A DNA stretch of 64,000 nucleotides. Origin: Gemmiger sp. An120 (GTDB lineage: Bacteria; Bacillota; Clostridia; Oscillospirales; Ruminococcaceae). The notes under the pieces are model-generated. The model saw only the letters and a program-made list of their open reading frames with translations. It had not been told where the DNA came from and made no database searches. The stretch spans positions 62,001 through 126,000 of the forward strand of contig NZ_NFLN01000010.1 of the NCBI RefSeq assembly GCF_002160955.1. Reading direction: 5' to 3'. Numbering within the stretch: the first letter of the stretch is position 1; every line of letters begins with the position of its first letter. A program made the translations under genes and the position numbers. Of the stretch, positions 1-9,141 are shown one piece after another.

Positions 1-631
1 CCATATCGTTGAGGGCGTGGTCCCCGGCCACCAGCATAAAGGGGGCCAGCTGCACCCGGGCGATCCCGTCGGCCTGCAGCTGGGCCAGCACCTCGTCAAA
101 GCCCGGCCAGCCCTCCACCGTGCCCACATAGACCCGGTCCGCCCCCTGCAGGCGGAACGCCGTCTGCAGCGCCGGGTAGACCATATTGGCAAAATGGGCG
201 GTGCCGTGCCCCATGAGCACCAGCGCCCGGCCCTCTTCTATGGGATAGCTTTCGGTCACGCAGGCGGCCAGCGCCCGCAGCGCCGCGTCGTCCGCCATGA
301 GCGGGCGGCCCAGTTTCAGGGTTTCAAACCGGCCGGATACCGCCTGTACCTGTTCCCGGATAGCCTCGTATTCGTAGCCGTACAGCAGGTGGGTGGGCTG
401 CACCAGTACCCGTTCAAAGCCTTCCTCCGCCAGCCGGTCCAGCACCTCGGGCAGGCTGTCCACCGGTTCGCCCCGGGCGGCCAGGATCCGCCGGATGGTG
501 GGGCTGGTATAGGCCCGGCGGAAGGTATATCCCGGGGCGGCGGCGGCCAGTGCCGCCTCCGCGGCCCCGATCTCCTCCCGGGCGCGGGCCACGCTGCTGC
601 CGAAGCTGACAGCGATCAGTGCTTGTTTCAT
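1..631 (-). CDS. cbiK: Sirohydrochlorin cobaltochelatase CbiK (partial, 3' end outside window)
   Basis: The reading frame from ATG at 629-631 runs off the left edge after about 210 residues. It begins MKQALIAVSFGSS and contains MGHGTAHFANMVY and, near the cut, VAGDHALND. These are the two histidine regions that bind metal in the CbiK family of anaerobic cobalt chelatases. The enzyme inserts Co2+ into sirohydrochlorin (or its precorrin-2 form) in the oxygen-independent B12 pathway. Its ATG overlaps the TGA of cbiO (ATGA), so it is the last visible gene of the riboswitch-controlled cobalt operon. The product pairs cobalt use with the importer encoded just before it. No signal peptide is seen, so it should be cytoplasmic. 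Confidence 0.9.
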   Translation of the reverse strand, partial: MKQALIAVSFGSSVARAREEIGAAEAALAAAAPGYTFRRAYTSPTIRRILAARGEPVDSLPEVLDRLAEEGFERVLVQPTHLLYGYEYEAIREQVQAVSGRFETLKLGRPLMADDAALRALAACVTESYPIEEGRALVLMGHGTAHFANMVYPALQTAFRLQGADRVYVGTVEGWPGFDEVLAQLQADGIARVQLAPFMLVAGDHALNDM

Positions 632-1449
632 CCTGCGTCTCCTTTCGGCCCCACGGCCTGTTCCAGCTGCTCCACCGTGCGGGGCAGAGGGTTCAGCCCC
701 AGCGCCCGCCCCGCCCGGAACAGCACCGGCTGTTCCAGGCCGCAGGTAGCCAGCAATGTGCGGTCGGCAAATATGGTTTCCGGCGTGCCGTCGGCGGCCA
801 GCTGCCCGTTGTGGAACAGCAGCACCCGCTCGGCCCAGCGCCAGGCAAAGTCTACATCGTGGGTGGCCACCACCAGCGCCAGCCCCTGCCCGCTCAGCCG
901 GGCCAGGTTCTGTTCCAGCAGGCGGGCGTGGGCCGGGTCCAGGCTGGCGGCGGGCTCGTCCAGCAGCAGAAGCCGCGGGTCCATGGCCAGCACATCGGCC
1001 AGGGTCACCCGCTTTTTCTCCCCGCCGGACAGGTACTGGGGCGCCCGCTGCCGGTAAGCCTCCAGCCCGAACGCTGCCAGCGCCTCGTCCACCCGGTGGG
1101 CCACCTCGTCCTCGGGCAGGCGCAGGTTCATGGGGCCAAAGCTGACCTCCTGCTCCACGGTGCCCGCCAGCAGCTGCACGTCCGGATCCTGGAACACCAG
1201 GCCCACGCCCCGGCGCAGACGGTTCAGATCCGCTGCCCGGCGCACCGGCACCCCTTCGAATATGACCTGCCCGGCCCGGGGCTGCAACACCCCGTTGGCC
1301 AGCAGAAAAAAGGTGGACTTGCCCGCGCCGTTATTGCCCAGCACCGCCACGCGCTCCCCGGCGGCCACCGAAACGGTCAGCCCCCGCAGCGCGTCCCGGC
1401 CGGGCTCGTAGGCGTAGGACACATCCTCAAATCGCAACAGTTCCTGCAA
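628..1449 (-). CDS. cbiO: Cobalt ECF transporter ATPase CbiO
   Basis: A 273-residue ABC ATPase. Walker A is GNNGAGKST (about residues 38-46), the signature is LSGGEKKR, and Walker B is LLLLDEPAASLD. It energises Co2+ uptake through CbiQ, with CbiM and CbiN as substrate components. I chose the TTG at 1447-1449 as start because a GGAG sits 7 bases upstream and the frame then begins MQELLRFEDVSYAYEPG, the usual N-terminus of this family. The longer frame from 1515 would overlap cbiQ and has no ribosome site. Its stop overlaps the cbiK start by four bases, so the two are translationally coupled. Confidence 0.93.
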   Translation of the reverse strand: MQELLRFEDVSYAYEPGRDALRGLTVSVAAGERVAVLGNNGAGKSTFFLLANGVLQPRAGQVIFEGVPVRRAADLNRLRRGVGLVFQDPDVQLLAGTVEQEVSFGPMNLRLPEDEVAHRVDEALAAFGLEAYRQRAPQYLSGGEKKRVTLADVLAMDPRLLLLDEPAASLDPAHARLLEQNLARLSGQGLALVVATHDVDFAWRWAERVLLFHNGQLAADGTPETIFADRTLLATCGLEQPVLFRAGRALGLNPLPRTVEQLEQAVGPKGDAG

Positions 1450-1465
1450 AAATGGTTCTCCTCTC

Positions 1466-2368
1466 TCAGTCGCCCAGCCAGAGTGCCAGCAGCATCGCCG
1501 CTGCCGGGGCGGCAAACGGGATCAGGTGGGCCGGCCGCATCGGCTTTGGGCGCACAAGGAAGCGGATATCCCCTTCCCAGCCGCGGCTTTCCATCGCCTG
1601 CTGGCAGACCCGCGCCCGGCCGAAGCTGCGTCCCAGCAGGTTGGCATACACAAGGCCGGTGGTGCGCAGGCTGCGGCCCGCCCCCTCATACCCCAGCCGG
1701 CTGGCGGCGGAGATATGCATCCGGGCGGCGGTGTCCAGCATGACAAAGATATACCGGTAGATCAGCACCGCCAGATCCAGCACCGGCCCGGGCACATGCA
1801 CCCGGCGCAGCACCTCCAGCACCTCCGGCAGCGGGGTGGACAGGCTCAGCCAATACAGGCAGCCCAGCGCGCCCAGCGCCCGGGCTACCACCAGGCGGGC
1901 CGTGGCCTGCGCCGACGCGTCCAGCACCAGCCAGCCGCCAAAGAAAGGCACGCTGACCAGCCCGCCGGGGGCCGGGGCCCAGTGCCAGAGCAGCGCCGCG
2001 GCACTGAGCAACAGAAAGGCTGCCGGCAATGCCAGCAGCCCCAGATACCGGCGTACCCCCGCGCCCCCGGCCATGCACAGCAGGGCGGTATACACAAACA
2101 GCCCCAGCGGCGGCCAGGAGGTGCGGCAGCACAGGGTCAGGATCAGCAACACGCAGCAGCCCGCGGTTTTCAGCCCCGCGTTCAGCCCCGCCCAGCGGGA
2201 GGTATGGGCCAGCCGGTCGATATGGGCGGCGGCGCCATGGCTGTGGCCGCCCAGCGCCAGGGCCAGCCCCAGCGCCACCGACAGGCCCGCCGTCCAGGGC
2301 CGGGGCAGGCTGCCCGCCAGCAGGCTGGCGCCCACCAGCGCCGCCAGCACCCCGGCCAGCAGGCTCAT
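1466..2368 (-). CDS. cbiQ: Cobalt ECF transporter transmembrane protein CbiQ
   Basis: About 300 residues with several hydrophobic segments and a cytoplasmic C-terminal part containing SRLGYEGAGRS and a QQAMESRGWEG coupling segment. Short charged helices of this kind touch the two CbiO subunits in ECF transporters. Start is taken as ATG 2366-2368, four bases beyond the cbiN stop; a longer in-frame extension would overlap cbiN. It is the energy-coupling membrane scaffold of the cobalt importer. Order is cbiM-cbiN-cbiQ-cbiO-cbiK, the classic group II ECF layout. Confidence 0.92.
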   Translation of the reverse strand: MSLLAGVLAALVGASLLAGSLPRPWTAGLSVALGLALALGGHSHGAAAHIDRLAHTSRWAGLNAGLKTAGCCVLLILTLCCRTSWPPLGLFVYTALLCMAGGAGVRRYLGLLALPAAFLLLSAAALLWHWAPAPGGLVSVPFFGGWLVLDASAQATARLVVARALGALGCLYWLSLSTPLPEVLEVLRRVHVPGPVLDLAVLIYRYIFVMLDTAARMHISAASRLGYEGAGRSLRTTGLVYANLLGRSFGRARVCQQAMESRGWEGDIRFLVRPKPMRPAHLIPFAAPAAAMLLALWLGD

Positions 2369-2372
2369 CGGC

Positions 2373-2690
2373 TCAGGAATCGGAATCCGGCGCATATTTC
2401 TTGCGGGCGGTGTAGTAGCCAAAGCCAAAGGCCAGGATGCCTACGCCGATACCGGTCTGCAAACAGAACAGCAGGCTCTCAATTTCACCGGGCAGCTCGC
2501 CCCCCAGGGCGGTTTCCAGCGGCGGGGTGAACCAGGGCTCGTATTCCTCGCCCCGGATCTCGTTTACCATCTGGCTGCCCGCGTCATCGGTGCCGCTGAA
2601 CTCCGCGCCCCGGGCCACCGCAAAGGGCAGCACGGTCATGACCACCACGATCAGAATCAGGATCAGGGCGGTTTTGATGTTCTTAATCAT
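2373..2690 (-). CDS. cbiN: Cobalt transport protein CbiN
   Basis: A 105-residue protein with two membrane helices, one at residues 7-25 and one near 80-95, joined by an extracytoplasmic loop with [10 protein letters not shown] and the EPWFTPP motif seen in CbiN. CbiN is the small auxiliary subunit that CbiM needs for cobalt loading. The start overlaps the end of cbiM by 8 bases, which suggests coupled translation and near-equal amounts. Length is normal for the family. Confidence 0.92.
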   Translation of the reverse strand: MIKNIKTALILILIVVVMTVLPFAVARGAEFSGTDDAGSQMVNEIRGEEYEPWFTPPLETALGGELPGEIESLLFCLQTGIGVGILAFGFGYYTARKKYAPDSDS

Positions 2691-3429
2691 GGCGCACCTC
2701 CTCCAAAAAACCGATCTGGCGCAGCTCCGGGGCCGCGCAGCTTTCCAGGCCCATGATGACCAGCACGGTCAGGATGCCCTCGATGATGGCCAGGGGCAGC
2801 TGGGTGGGGGCAAACACACCCAGGAACTGCACCGCGCTGCCCAGCACGCCGCCCTCGGCCGCGGGATAGGCCAGCGCCAGCTGCAGGCTGGTGACACAAT
2901 AGGTAAGCAGGTCGCCCAGCGCGGCGGCCAGGAAGATGGACACTTTGCGCCCGGCGCGCAGCCGGCGGCAGAGCTTGTAGATGCCCCAGGCGGCCAGAGG
3001 CCCGGCCACCGCCATGCTGAAGGTGTTCGCGCCCAGGGTGGTAAGCCCGCCATGGGCCAGCAGCAGCGCCTGGAACACCAGCACCACCAGCCCCAGCACG
3101 GTGGCGCTGGCAGGCCCGAACAGAATGGCCGCCAGGCCGGTGCCGGTCATGTGGCTGCAGCTGCCGAATACCGACGGGATCTTCAGCGACGATACCACGA
3201 AGATAAATGCCCCGGCCATGGCCAGCAGCAGCATCTGCTGCCTGGCGGCCTTTTTCAGCCGGATCACGCCCGCCGCCAGAAACGGCAGGCAGATGGCCCC
3301 CCATGCGATGCAGAATACGGGGGGCAGATAGCCTTCCATGATGTGCATAGCGTGGGCATACTGCGGTACAATCAGCACACCCGCCGCCGCCAGGGAAAGC
3401 GCCATGAATCGTTTTTCCTGTCTTGTCAT
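2683..3429 (-). CDS. cbiM: Cobalt-specific ECF substrate-binding protein CbiM
   Basis: A 248-residue polytopic membrane protein. The N-terminus reads as a signal sequence ending AHA, followed by [10 protein letters not shown]. In CbiM/NikM the Met-His pair exposed by signal cleavage forms the metal site, so cleavage after AHA would give the expected mature N-terminus. Other landmarks are [10 protein letters not shown] and [13 protein letters not shown]. Start ATG 3427-3429 has AGGAGGG seven bases upstream. It is the first gene of the operon, directly downstream of a cobalamin riboswitch and terminator, so it should be made only when B12 is low. Confidence 0.94.
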   Translation of the reverse strand: MTRQEKRFMALSLAAAGVLIVPQYAHAMHIMEGYLPPVFCIAWGAICLPFLAAGVIRLKKAARQQMLLLAMAGAFIFVVSSLKIPSVFGSCSHMTGTGLAAILFGPASATVLGLVVLVFQALLLAHGGLTTLGANTFSMAVAGPLAAWGIYKLCRRLRAGRKVSIFLAAALGDLLTYCVTSLQLALAYPAAEGGVLGSAVQFLGVFAPTQLPLAIIEGILTVLVIMGLESCAAPELRQIGFLEEVRHD

Positions 3430-3468
3430 ACTGGTCCCTCCTGTGGGTCCGTTTTTGTGTGTCGCGCC

Positions 3469-3508
3469 AAAAAGGAAAGGCCTTTTCCACATACAATGGA
3501 AAAGGCCT
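3469..3508 (-). terminator. Rho-independent terminator in the cbiM leader
   Basis: On the minus strand the arms AGGCCTTTTCC (3498-3508) and GGAAAAGGCCT (3478-3488) form an 11-bp stem followed by a T-rich tract. It lies between the riboswitch and cbiM. It is the probable off-switch: with B12 bound, transcription should stop here. Confidence 0.85.
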
Positions 3509-3607
3509 GGTAAACAAAGCGTCCTTAAAACGGCGCACCCTGGTTTTTGCGCGGCATACGTTTTGTCCGTCCGCCCCGCGCCCCCTGCCCTTCCGGCAGT
3601 ATACGTT

Positions 3608-3795
3608 GCAGGGCAGGTCTTCCGGCTGCGGCCTGTCAGCCCCGGCTTCGTCTTCCCGTGTGTACCCACAGTGACGGCCGCCTTACCTTATAAGGCGGCA
3701 CAAGCCGGAACCAGGCCGTTACGGCGGCGGTCCCGCACAGGTCTTGCACCTGTTTCCCTATTCTCCCGGCCGCCTTGCGGCGGCAGGCACCCTGC
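3608..3795 (-). ncRNA. Cobalamin riboswitch
   Basis: Read on the minus strand, GCAGGG (3790-3795) and CCCTGC (3608-3613) close the P1 stem. Inside are the conserved blocks GAGAATAGGGAAACAGGTGC, CCTGTGCGGGACCG, GTCACTGTGGG, GGGAAGACG and AGCCGGAAGACCTGCC, in the order of the adenosylcobalamin riboswitch core (Rfam Cobalamin family). It precedes cbiMNQO-cbiK, consistent with B12 feedback on cobalt uptake. Confidence 0.95.
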
Positions 3796-3811
3796 AATCT
3801 TTGTTTCCTAA

Positions 3812-3841
3812 ACAGTAGCACGATGCGGGGGCTTCCGTCAA
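3812..3841 (-). promoter_or_regulatory. Predicted promoter of the cbiMNQO-cbiK operon
   Basis: TTGACG (3836-3841) and TACTGT (3812-3817) are 18 bases apart on the minus strand, with TG two bases before the -10 (extended -10). It sits just upstream of the riboswitch. Confidence 0.6.
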
Positions 3842-3945
3842 GAGCCTGTGCCTATCCGGACAAAAAACCACCGGAATGTTCCGATTTCTACAAAAATGTT
3901 CCCCGGTGCCGCTCCGGCTCCGGTACAAACGCCGCACAAAAGGGC

Positions 3946-3974
3946 TTGACAAGCGCCGCTTTATCGGGTAAAAT
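3946..3974 (+). promoter_or_regulatory. Predicted sigma-A promoter of the leu operon
   Basis: TTGACA (3946-3951), 17-base spacer, TAAAAT (3969-3974). It lies directly upstream of the T-box leader. Confidence 0.8.
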
Positions 3975-3994
3975 CATTGCATTGAACAATCCAA

Positions 3995-4300
3995 ATGCGT
4001 GGACGGAGATAAAGCAGGATCGGCCCGACCTGCAGAGAGCTGCCGGCAGGTGCAAGGCAGCGGCGGGTTTTCTGTGTACTGGCTCCCGAGCAGCATGGCT
4101 GAACCCTTTCTGTGGGCAGTAGGCCGTGACGGAACCCCACCGTTACAGGGGGAGTGGTTCGCCGTATTTATTTCCGGCCGACCATGCCGAGCGGCCCCTT
4201 TGCAGGGGCAATGAGAGTGGTACCGCGGGCGCCTTTGTAGAATTTACAGGCTCTCGTCTCTCGAAGGACCAGGCGTTCTTCGGGAGACGGGGGCTTTTTT
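3995..4300 (+). ncRNA. Leucine T-box leader with terminator
   Basis: An AGAGAG element (4034-4039) starts a stem I region. CTG at 4079-4081, followed by G and CTCCCGAGC, occupies the specifier position and reads as a leucine codon. The T-box core TGGTACCGCGG lies at 4218-4228. A terminator stem CGTCTCTCGAAG (4255-4266) with CTTCGGGAGACG (4278-4289) and T6 ends the leader. Uncharged tRNA-Leu should stabilise the antiterminator and allow leuACDB transcription. The specifier placement is by analogy to known T-boxes. Confidence 0.92.
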
Positions 4301-4354
4301 CGTACCCGGCTTTCGGCACGCCGCACATCGCACAGAAAAAGGAGAGAATGCACC

Positions 4355-6007
4355 ATGATGGACGTAACGAAGTATCACATTGGCTACTACAACCCGCCCA
4401 AGACCGAGTACCGCTGGGTACACAAGGATCACATTGAAAAAGCCCCGGCCTGGTGCAGCGTGGATCTGCGGGACGGCAACCAGAGCCTGATCGTGCCCAT
4501 GAGCCTGGAAGAAAAGCTGGAGTTCTTCAACCTGCTGGTGAAGATCGGCTTCAAGGAGATCGAGGTGGGCTTCCCCGCCGCCAGCGAGACCGAGTTTGAA
4601 TTCCTGCGCACCCTGATCGAGCGGGACATGATCCCGGACGATGTGACCGTTCAGGTGCTGACCCAGTGCCGCGACCACATCATCCGCAAGACCTTTGAGG
4701 CGGTGAAGGGCGCGCCCAGCGCGGTGATCCACTTCTACAACTCCACCAGCGTGGCCCAGCGGGAGCAGGTGTTCAAGAAGAGCAAGGAAGAGGTCAAGAA
4801 GATCGCCACCGACGGCGCGAAGCTGGTCAAGCAGCTGGCCGGTGAGTACGAGGGCAACTTCCGCTTTGAGTACAGCCCCGAGAGCTTTACCGGCACCGAG
4901 CCGGAGTACGCGCTGGAAGTTTGCAACGCGGTGCTGGACATCATGCAGCCCACCCCCGACAAGCCCATGATCATCAACCTGCCGGTGACCGTGGCCATGA
5001 GCATGAGCCACATCTACGCCAACCAGATCGAGTACATGAGCGACAACCTGAAATACCGGGACAGCGTGGTGCTGAGCCTGCATCCCCACAACGACCGGGG
5101 CTGTGCGGTGGCCGACACCGAACTGGCGCTGCTGGCCGGGGCCGACCGGGTGGAGGGCACCCTGTTCGGCAACGGGGAGCGCACCGGCAACGTGGAAATC
5201 ATCACCCTGGCCATGAACCTGTACAGCCACGGCGTTGACCCGAAGCTGGACTTCTCCGACATGCCCGCCATCGTGGAACTGTACGAGCGGGTGACCCGGA
5301 TGCACGTCTACGAGCGTACCCCCTACGCCGGCGCGCTGGTGTTCGCGGCCTTCAGCGGCAGCCATCAGGACGCCATCGCCAAGGGCATGGCCTGGCGGGC
5401 GGAGCACGATCTGCACGAGTGGACGGTGCCCTATATCCCGGTGGATCCCACCGACATCGGCCGCACCTACGACGCGGACGTTATCCGCATCAACAGCCAG
5501 AGCGGCAAGGGCGGCATCGGCTATCTGCTGGAGCACCGCTACGGCTACAATCTGCCCCCGAAGATGCGGGAGCATTTCGGCTACACCGTCAAGAGCATCT
5601 CGGATCACGCCCACAAGGAGCTTACCGCCCCGGAGGTGTTCCAGGTGTTCCAGAACAGCTACCTGAACAAGACCAGCCCGCTGAACGTGGCCGAGGCCCA
5701 CTACATCCAGAAAAACGGCATCTACGCGGTGGTCACCCTGGAGACGGGCGGCGAGCACCGGGAGTACAGCGCCAGCGGCAACGGCCGTCTGGACGCGGTG
5801 AGCAACGCCATCAAGGCGGGCACCGGGATGGACTTCTCCATTGAAGCCTACACCGAGCACAGCCTGACCACCGGTTCCACCAGCCAGGCAGCCACCTACG
5901 TAGGGCTGAAATGGGGCGACGGCACCGTGACCTGGGGCGCGGGCACCGACAACGACATCATTGTGGCCAGCGTGAAGGCCCTGGTAAGCGCCATCAACAA
6001 CAAGTAA
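4355..6007 (+). CDS. leuA: 2-isopropylmalate synthase (LeuA type 2)
   Basis: A 550-residue enzyme joining acetyl-CoA and 2-ketoisovalerate in the first committed step to leucine. The catalytic TIM barrel starts with [11 protein letters not shown], whose Arg-Asp pair binds substrate and metal, and carries LHPHNDRG with the metal-binding histidines. A C-terminal regulatory domain follows from about residue 420, where leucine normally binds. The [22 protein letters not shown] pattern and the length match the actinobacterial/fungal (type 2) form rather than the E. coli form. AGGAGAG lies upstream of ATG 4355; a second ATG at 4358 is also possible. First gene of leuACDB, controlled by the T-box. 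Confidence 0.95.
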   Translation: MMDVTKYHIGYYNPPKTEYRWVHKDHIEKAPAWCSVDLRDGNQSLIVPMSLEEKLEFFNLLVKIGFKEIEVGFPAASETEFEFLRTLIERDMIPDDVTVQVLTQCRDHIIRKTFEAVKGAPSAVIHFYNSTSVAQREQVFKKSKEEVKKIATDGAKLVKQLAGEYEGNFRFEYSPESFTGTEPEYALEVCNAVLDIMQPTPDKPMIINLPVTVAMSMSHIYANQIEYMSDNLKYRDSVVLSLHPHNDRGCAVADTELALLAGADRVEGTLFGNGERTGNVEIITLAMNLYSHGVDPKLDFSDMPAIVELYERVTRMHVYERTPYAGALVFAAFSGSHQDAIAKGMAWRAEHDLHEWTVPYIPVDPTDIGRTYDADVIRINSQSGKGGIGYLLEHRYGYNLPPKMREHFGYTVKSISDHAHKELTAPEVFQVFQNSYLNKTSPLNVAEAHYIQKNGIYAVVTLETGGEHREYSASGNGRLDAVSNAIKAGTGMDFSIEAYTEHSLTTGSTSQAATYVGLKWGDGTVTWGAGTDNDIIVASVKALVSAINNK

Positions 6008-6050
6008 GCGCAGCGGCCGCGGGCCGTTTTGCGGAGAGGAGAGTATACAA

Positions 6051-7313
6051 ATGGGCATGACCATGACGCAGAAGATCCTTGCCGCCCACGCGGGGCTGGA
6101 CGAGGTCAAAGCCGGCCAGCTGATCAACGCCCGGCTGGATCAGGTTCTGGGCAACGACATCACCACCCCGGTGGCCATCAACGAGTTTGAAAAGGCGGGC
6201 TTCACCGGCGTGTTCGACCGCAGCCGCATCAACATCGTGCTGGACCACTTTGTTCCCAACAAGGACATCAAGAGCGCCCAGCAGTCCAAGCAGTGCCGGG
6301 AGTTTGCCAACAAATACGACATCATCAACTTCTTTGATGTGGGCAAGATGGGCATTGAGCACGCGCTGCTGCCGGAACAGGGCATCGTGACCGCCGGCGA
6401 CTGCATCATCGGCGCGGACAGCCACACCTGCACCTACGGGGCGGTAGGCGCGTTTTCCACCGGCGTGGGCAGCACCGACATGGCCGCGGGCATGGCTACC
6501 GGCATGGCCTGGTTCAAGGTGCCCGCCGCCATCCGGTTCAACCTGACCGGTAAGCTGGGCCCCCGGGTCAGCGGCAAGGACGTGATCCTGCACATCATCG
6601 GCATGATCGGGGTAGACGGCGCGCTGTACAAGAGCATGGAGTTCACCGGCCCCGGCGTGGCCACCCTGTCCATGGATGACCGGCTGTGCATCTGCAACAT
6701 GGCCATTGAGGCGGGCGCCAAGAACGGCATCTTCCCGGTGGACGAGGTAACCACCGCCTACCTGACCGGCCGCAGCCGCCGGGAATGGACGGTCTACGAG
6801 GCCGACCCGGACGCGGAGTACGAGCAGACCGTTGAAATTGACCTGGCCGCCATCGAGCCCACCGTGTCCTGGCCGCATCTGCCGGAGAACACTCACACCG
6901 CCAAGGAGAGCGAGGCCATCGCCATCGACCAGGTGGTGATCGGCAGCTGCACCAACGGCCGGCTGGAGGATATGCAGGCCGCCTACGAGATCCTGAAGGG
7001 CAAGACCATTGCCCCGGGCGTGCGGGGCATCATCATCCCCGGCACCATGCAGGTGTACAAGGCCTGCCTGCAGAACGGCTGGCTGGAAGCCTTTATCGAC
7101 GCGGGCTGCATCGTGTCCACCCCCACCTGCGGGCCCTGCCTGGGCGGGTACATGGGCATCCTGGCGGAGGGTGAGCGCTGCATCTCCACCACCAACCGGA
7201 ACTTTGTGGGCCGCATGGGCCACGTAAAGAGCGAGGTCTATCTGGCCAGCCCGGCCACCGCCGCCGCCAGCGCGCTGACCGGCCACATCACCGATCCCAG
7301 GGAGGTAGAGTAA
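6051..7313 (+). CDS. leuC: 3-isopropylmalate dehydratase large subunit
   Basis: A 420-residue aconitase-family protein. The [4Fe-4S] ligands are visible as Cys300 in IGSCTNG and Cys360/Cys363 in [15 protein letters not shown] is the usual active-site loop. With LeuD it isomerises 2-isopropylmalate to 3-isopropylmalate through dehydration and rehydration. GGAGAGGAG lies upstream of ATG 6051. The stop abuts the leuD start exactly (TAA then ATG). The length fits the compact bacterial/archaeal LeuC type that pairs with a short LeuD. Confidence 0.96.
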   Translation: MGMTMTQKILAAHAGLDEVKAGQLINARLDQVLGNDITTPVAINEFEKAGFTGVFDRSRINIVLDHFVPNKDIKSAQQSKQCREFANKYDIINFFDVGKMGIEHALLPEQGIVTAGDCIIGADSHTCTYGAVGAFSTGVGSTDMAAGMATGMAWFKVPAAIRFNLTGKLGPRVSGKDVILHIIGMIGVDGALYKSMEFTGPGVATLSMDDRLCICNMAIEAGAKNGIFPVDEVTTAYLTGRSRREWTVYEADPDAEYEQTVEIDLAAIEPTVSWPHLPENTHTAKESEAIAIDQVVIGSCTNGRLEDMQAAYEILKGKTIAPGVRGIIIPGTMQVYKACLQNGWLEAFIDAGCIVSTPTCGPCLGGYMGILAEGERCISTTNRNFVGRMGHVKSEVYLASPATAAASALTGHITDPREVE

Positions 7314-7814
7314 ATGAACGCACAGGGCACCGTTTTCAAATATCCCGATAACGTGGATACCGACGTGATCATCCCCGCCCGGTATCTGAACAGCCAGGAC
7401 GCGGCCGAACTGGCCCGCCACTGCATGGAGGACATCGACCCGGATTTCGTGAACAAGGTCAAGCCCGGGGACATCATGGTGGGCGGCTGGAACTTCGGCT
7501 GCGGCTCCAGCCGGGAGCACGCGCCCCTGGTGATCAAGACCAGCGGCACCGCCTGCGTGATTGCCAAGAGCTTTGCCCGCATCTTCTACCGCAACGCCAT
7601 CAACATCGGCCTGCCCATTCTGGAATGTGAGGCCGCGGCCGACGCCATCGAGGCAGGCGACGAGGTGGCGGTGGATTTTGACACCGGCGTGATCACCAAT
7701 CTGAGCAAGGGCGAGACCTACCAGGCCCAGCCCTTCCCCCCGTTCATCCAGGATATCATCCGGGCGGGCGGACTGATGAACAGCATCCGGCAGAAAGGCG
7801 GTAACAAGGCATGA
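7314..7814 (+). CDS. leuD: 3-isopropylmalate dehydratase small subunit
   Basis: A 166-residue swivelling domain of the isopropylmalate isomerase. It has [11 protein letters not shown] near the N-terminus and [12 protein letters not shown], the substrate-recognition loop. Short length is typical of the LeuD that partners with the 420-residue LeuC type. The stop overlaps the leuB start (ATGA at 7811-7814), so the downstream dehydrogenase is probably translationally coupled. Confidence 0.96.
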   Translation: MNAQGTVFKYPDNVDTDVIIPARYLNSQDAAELARHCMEDIDPDFVNKVKPGDIMVGGWNFGCGSSREHAPLVIKTSGTACVIAKSFARIFYRNAINIGLPILECEAAADAIEAGDEVAVDFDTGVITNLSKGETYQAQPFPPFIQDIIRAGGLMNSIRQKGGNKA

Positions 7815-8881
7815 ACAAGACGATTGCGGTGATCCGGGGCGACGGCATCGGCCCCGAGATCGTGAACGAAGCCATCAAGGTACTGGACGCGGTGGCCGCC
7901 AAACACGGCCATACCTTCACCTATGACGAAGTAGATATGGGCGGCGTGGCCATCGACAAATGGGGCGATCCCCTGCCCCAGGCCATGCTGGACAAGTGCC
8001 TGGCCGCCGACAGCGTGCTGCTGGGCGCGGTGGGCGGCCCCAAGTGGGAAGGTCTGCCCGGACCCCAGCGGCCGGAAAAAGGCCTGCTGCGCCTGCGGGC
8101 GGGCATGGGGCTGTACTCCAACCTGCGCCCGGCCAAACTCTGGCCCCAGCTGGCCGACGCCAGCCCGCTGAAGCCCTCCATCGTGGAAAAGGGCATCGAC
8201 TTCATGGTGGTGCGGGAACTGATCAGCGGCATCTATTTCGGTGAGCACAAGACGGTGGAACAGAACGGCGAACAGGTGGCCACCGACGTGATGCTCTACG
8301 CGGAGCATGAGATCGAGCGGATCGGCCGCATCGCCTTTGAGACCGCCCGCAAGCGCCGCCATAAGGTGACCTGCGTGGACAAGGCCAACGTGCTGGACAC
8401 CAGCCGCCTGTGGCGCGCCGTGATGCACCGGCTGCAGCCGGAGTATCCGGATGTGGAATACAGCGAGATGTTCGTGGACAACGCCGCCATGCAGGTGGTA
8501 AAGGATCCCAGCCAGTTCGACGTGATCGTGACCGGCAACATGTTCGGCGACATCCTGTCCGACGAGGCCAGCATGATCACCGGCAGCATCGGCATGATCC
8601 CCTCCTCCAGCCTGGGGGACGGCACCCGGGGCATGTACGAGCCGATCCACGGTTCTGCCCCGGACATTGCCGGGCAGGACAAGGCCAACCCCATCGGCAC
8701 CATCCTGTCCGCCGCCATGATGCTGCGGTACAGCTTCGACATGGCCGCCGAGGCGGACGAGATCGAGGCGGCGGTGAACAAGGCCCTGGACGACGGGCTG
8801 CGCACCGCCGACATGATGGCGGAAGGCTGCACCCTGGTGGGCTGTGCCGCCATGGGCGATGCGGTCACCGCCCGGCTGTAA
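7811..8881 (+). CDS. leuB: 3-isopropylmalate dehydrogenase
   Basis: A 356-residue NAD-dependent beta-decarboxylating dehydrogenase. Family motifs are GDGIGPEIV near the start, [15 protein letters not shown] for substrate contacts, and the metal and NAD regions [17 protein letters not shown] and [12 protein letters not shown]. It oxidises 3-isopropylmalate to 2-ketoisocaproate, the last step before transamination to leucine. It closes the operon and is followed by a strong terminator. Confidence 0.96.
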   Translation: MNKTIAVIRGDGIGPEIVNEAIKVLDAVAAKHGHTFTYDEVDMGGVAIDKWGDPLPQAMLDKCLAADSVLLGAVGGPKWEGLPGPQRPEKGLLRLRAGMGLYSNLRPAKLWPQLADASPLKPSIVEKGIDFMVVRELISGIYFGEHKTVEQNGEQVATDVMLYAEHEIERIGRIAFETARKRRHKVTCVDKANVLDTSRLWRAVMHRLQPEYPDVEYSEMFVDNAAMQVVKDPSQFDVIVTGNMFGDILSDEASMITGSIGMIPSSSLGDGTRGMYEPIHGSAPDIAGQDKANPIGTILSAAMMLRYSFDMAAEADEIEAAVNKALDDGLRTADMMAEGCTLVGCAAMGDAVTARL

Positions 8882-8904
8882 GCAGACAGTTTTTTGCTCT
8901 TTTT

Positions 8905-8945
8905 GGCGCGGCAGTCCTCGCAGGCTGCCGCGCCTTTGTTATTTT
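8905..8945 (+). terminator. Terminator after leuB
   Basis: GGCGCGGCAG (8905-8914) pairs with CTGCCGCGCC (8925-8934) over a 10-base loop, followed by a T-rich stretch. It ends the leuACDB transcript. Confidence 0.85.
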
Positions 8946-8969
8946 ATCTACAAAGCGCACAAAAATGAT

Positions 8970-8993
8970 TGTGCAAAGTCACTTTTTTGCACA
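8970..8993 (+). promoter_or_regulatory. Inverted repeat upstream of the GGDEF gene, possible operator
   Basis: TGTGCAAA (8970-8977) and TTTGCACA (8986-8993) are a perfect 8-bp inverted repeat with an 8-base spacer, lying 27 bases before the predicted -35. No run of T follows, so it looks more like a protein site than a terminator. Which protein binds is unknown. Confidence 0.4.
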
Positions 8994-9019
8994 CAACTTT
9001 GAAATTCGCGTAAAAGCCC

Positions 9020-9048
9020 TTTTCCGGCGGGAACGATTCCGGTATAAT
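9020..9048 (+). promoter_or_regulatory. Predicted promoter of the GGDEF gene
   Basis: A perfect TATAAT (9043-9048) has a poor TTTTCC 17 bases upstream (9020-9025). The weak -35 suggests an activator or low expression. Confidence 0.55.
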
Positions 9049-9141
9049 AGGAATGTATCCGTTTATTATTTTTTCGCCACGCGGCAGGCTTGCGTCGGGC
9101 CCCGGCGTTTTTTCTTGTTCGTACAACGAGGTTCCCGCTCT

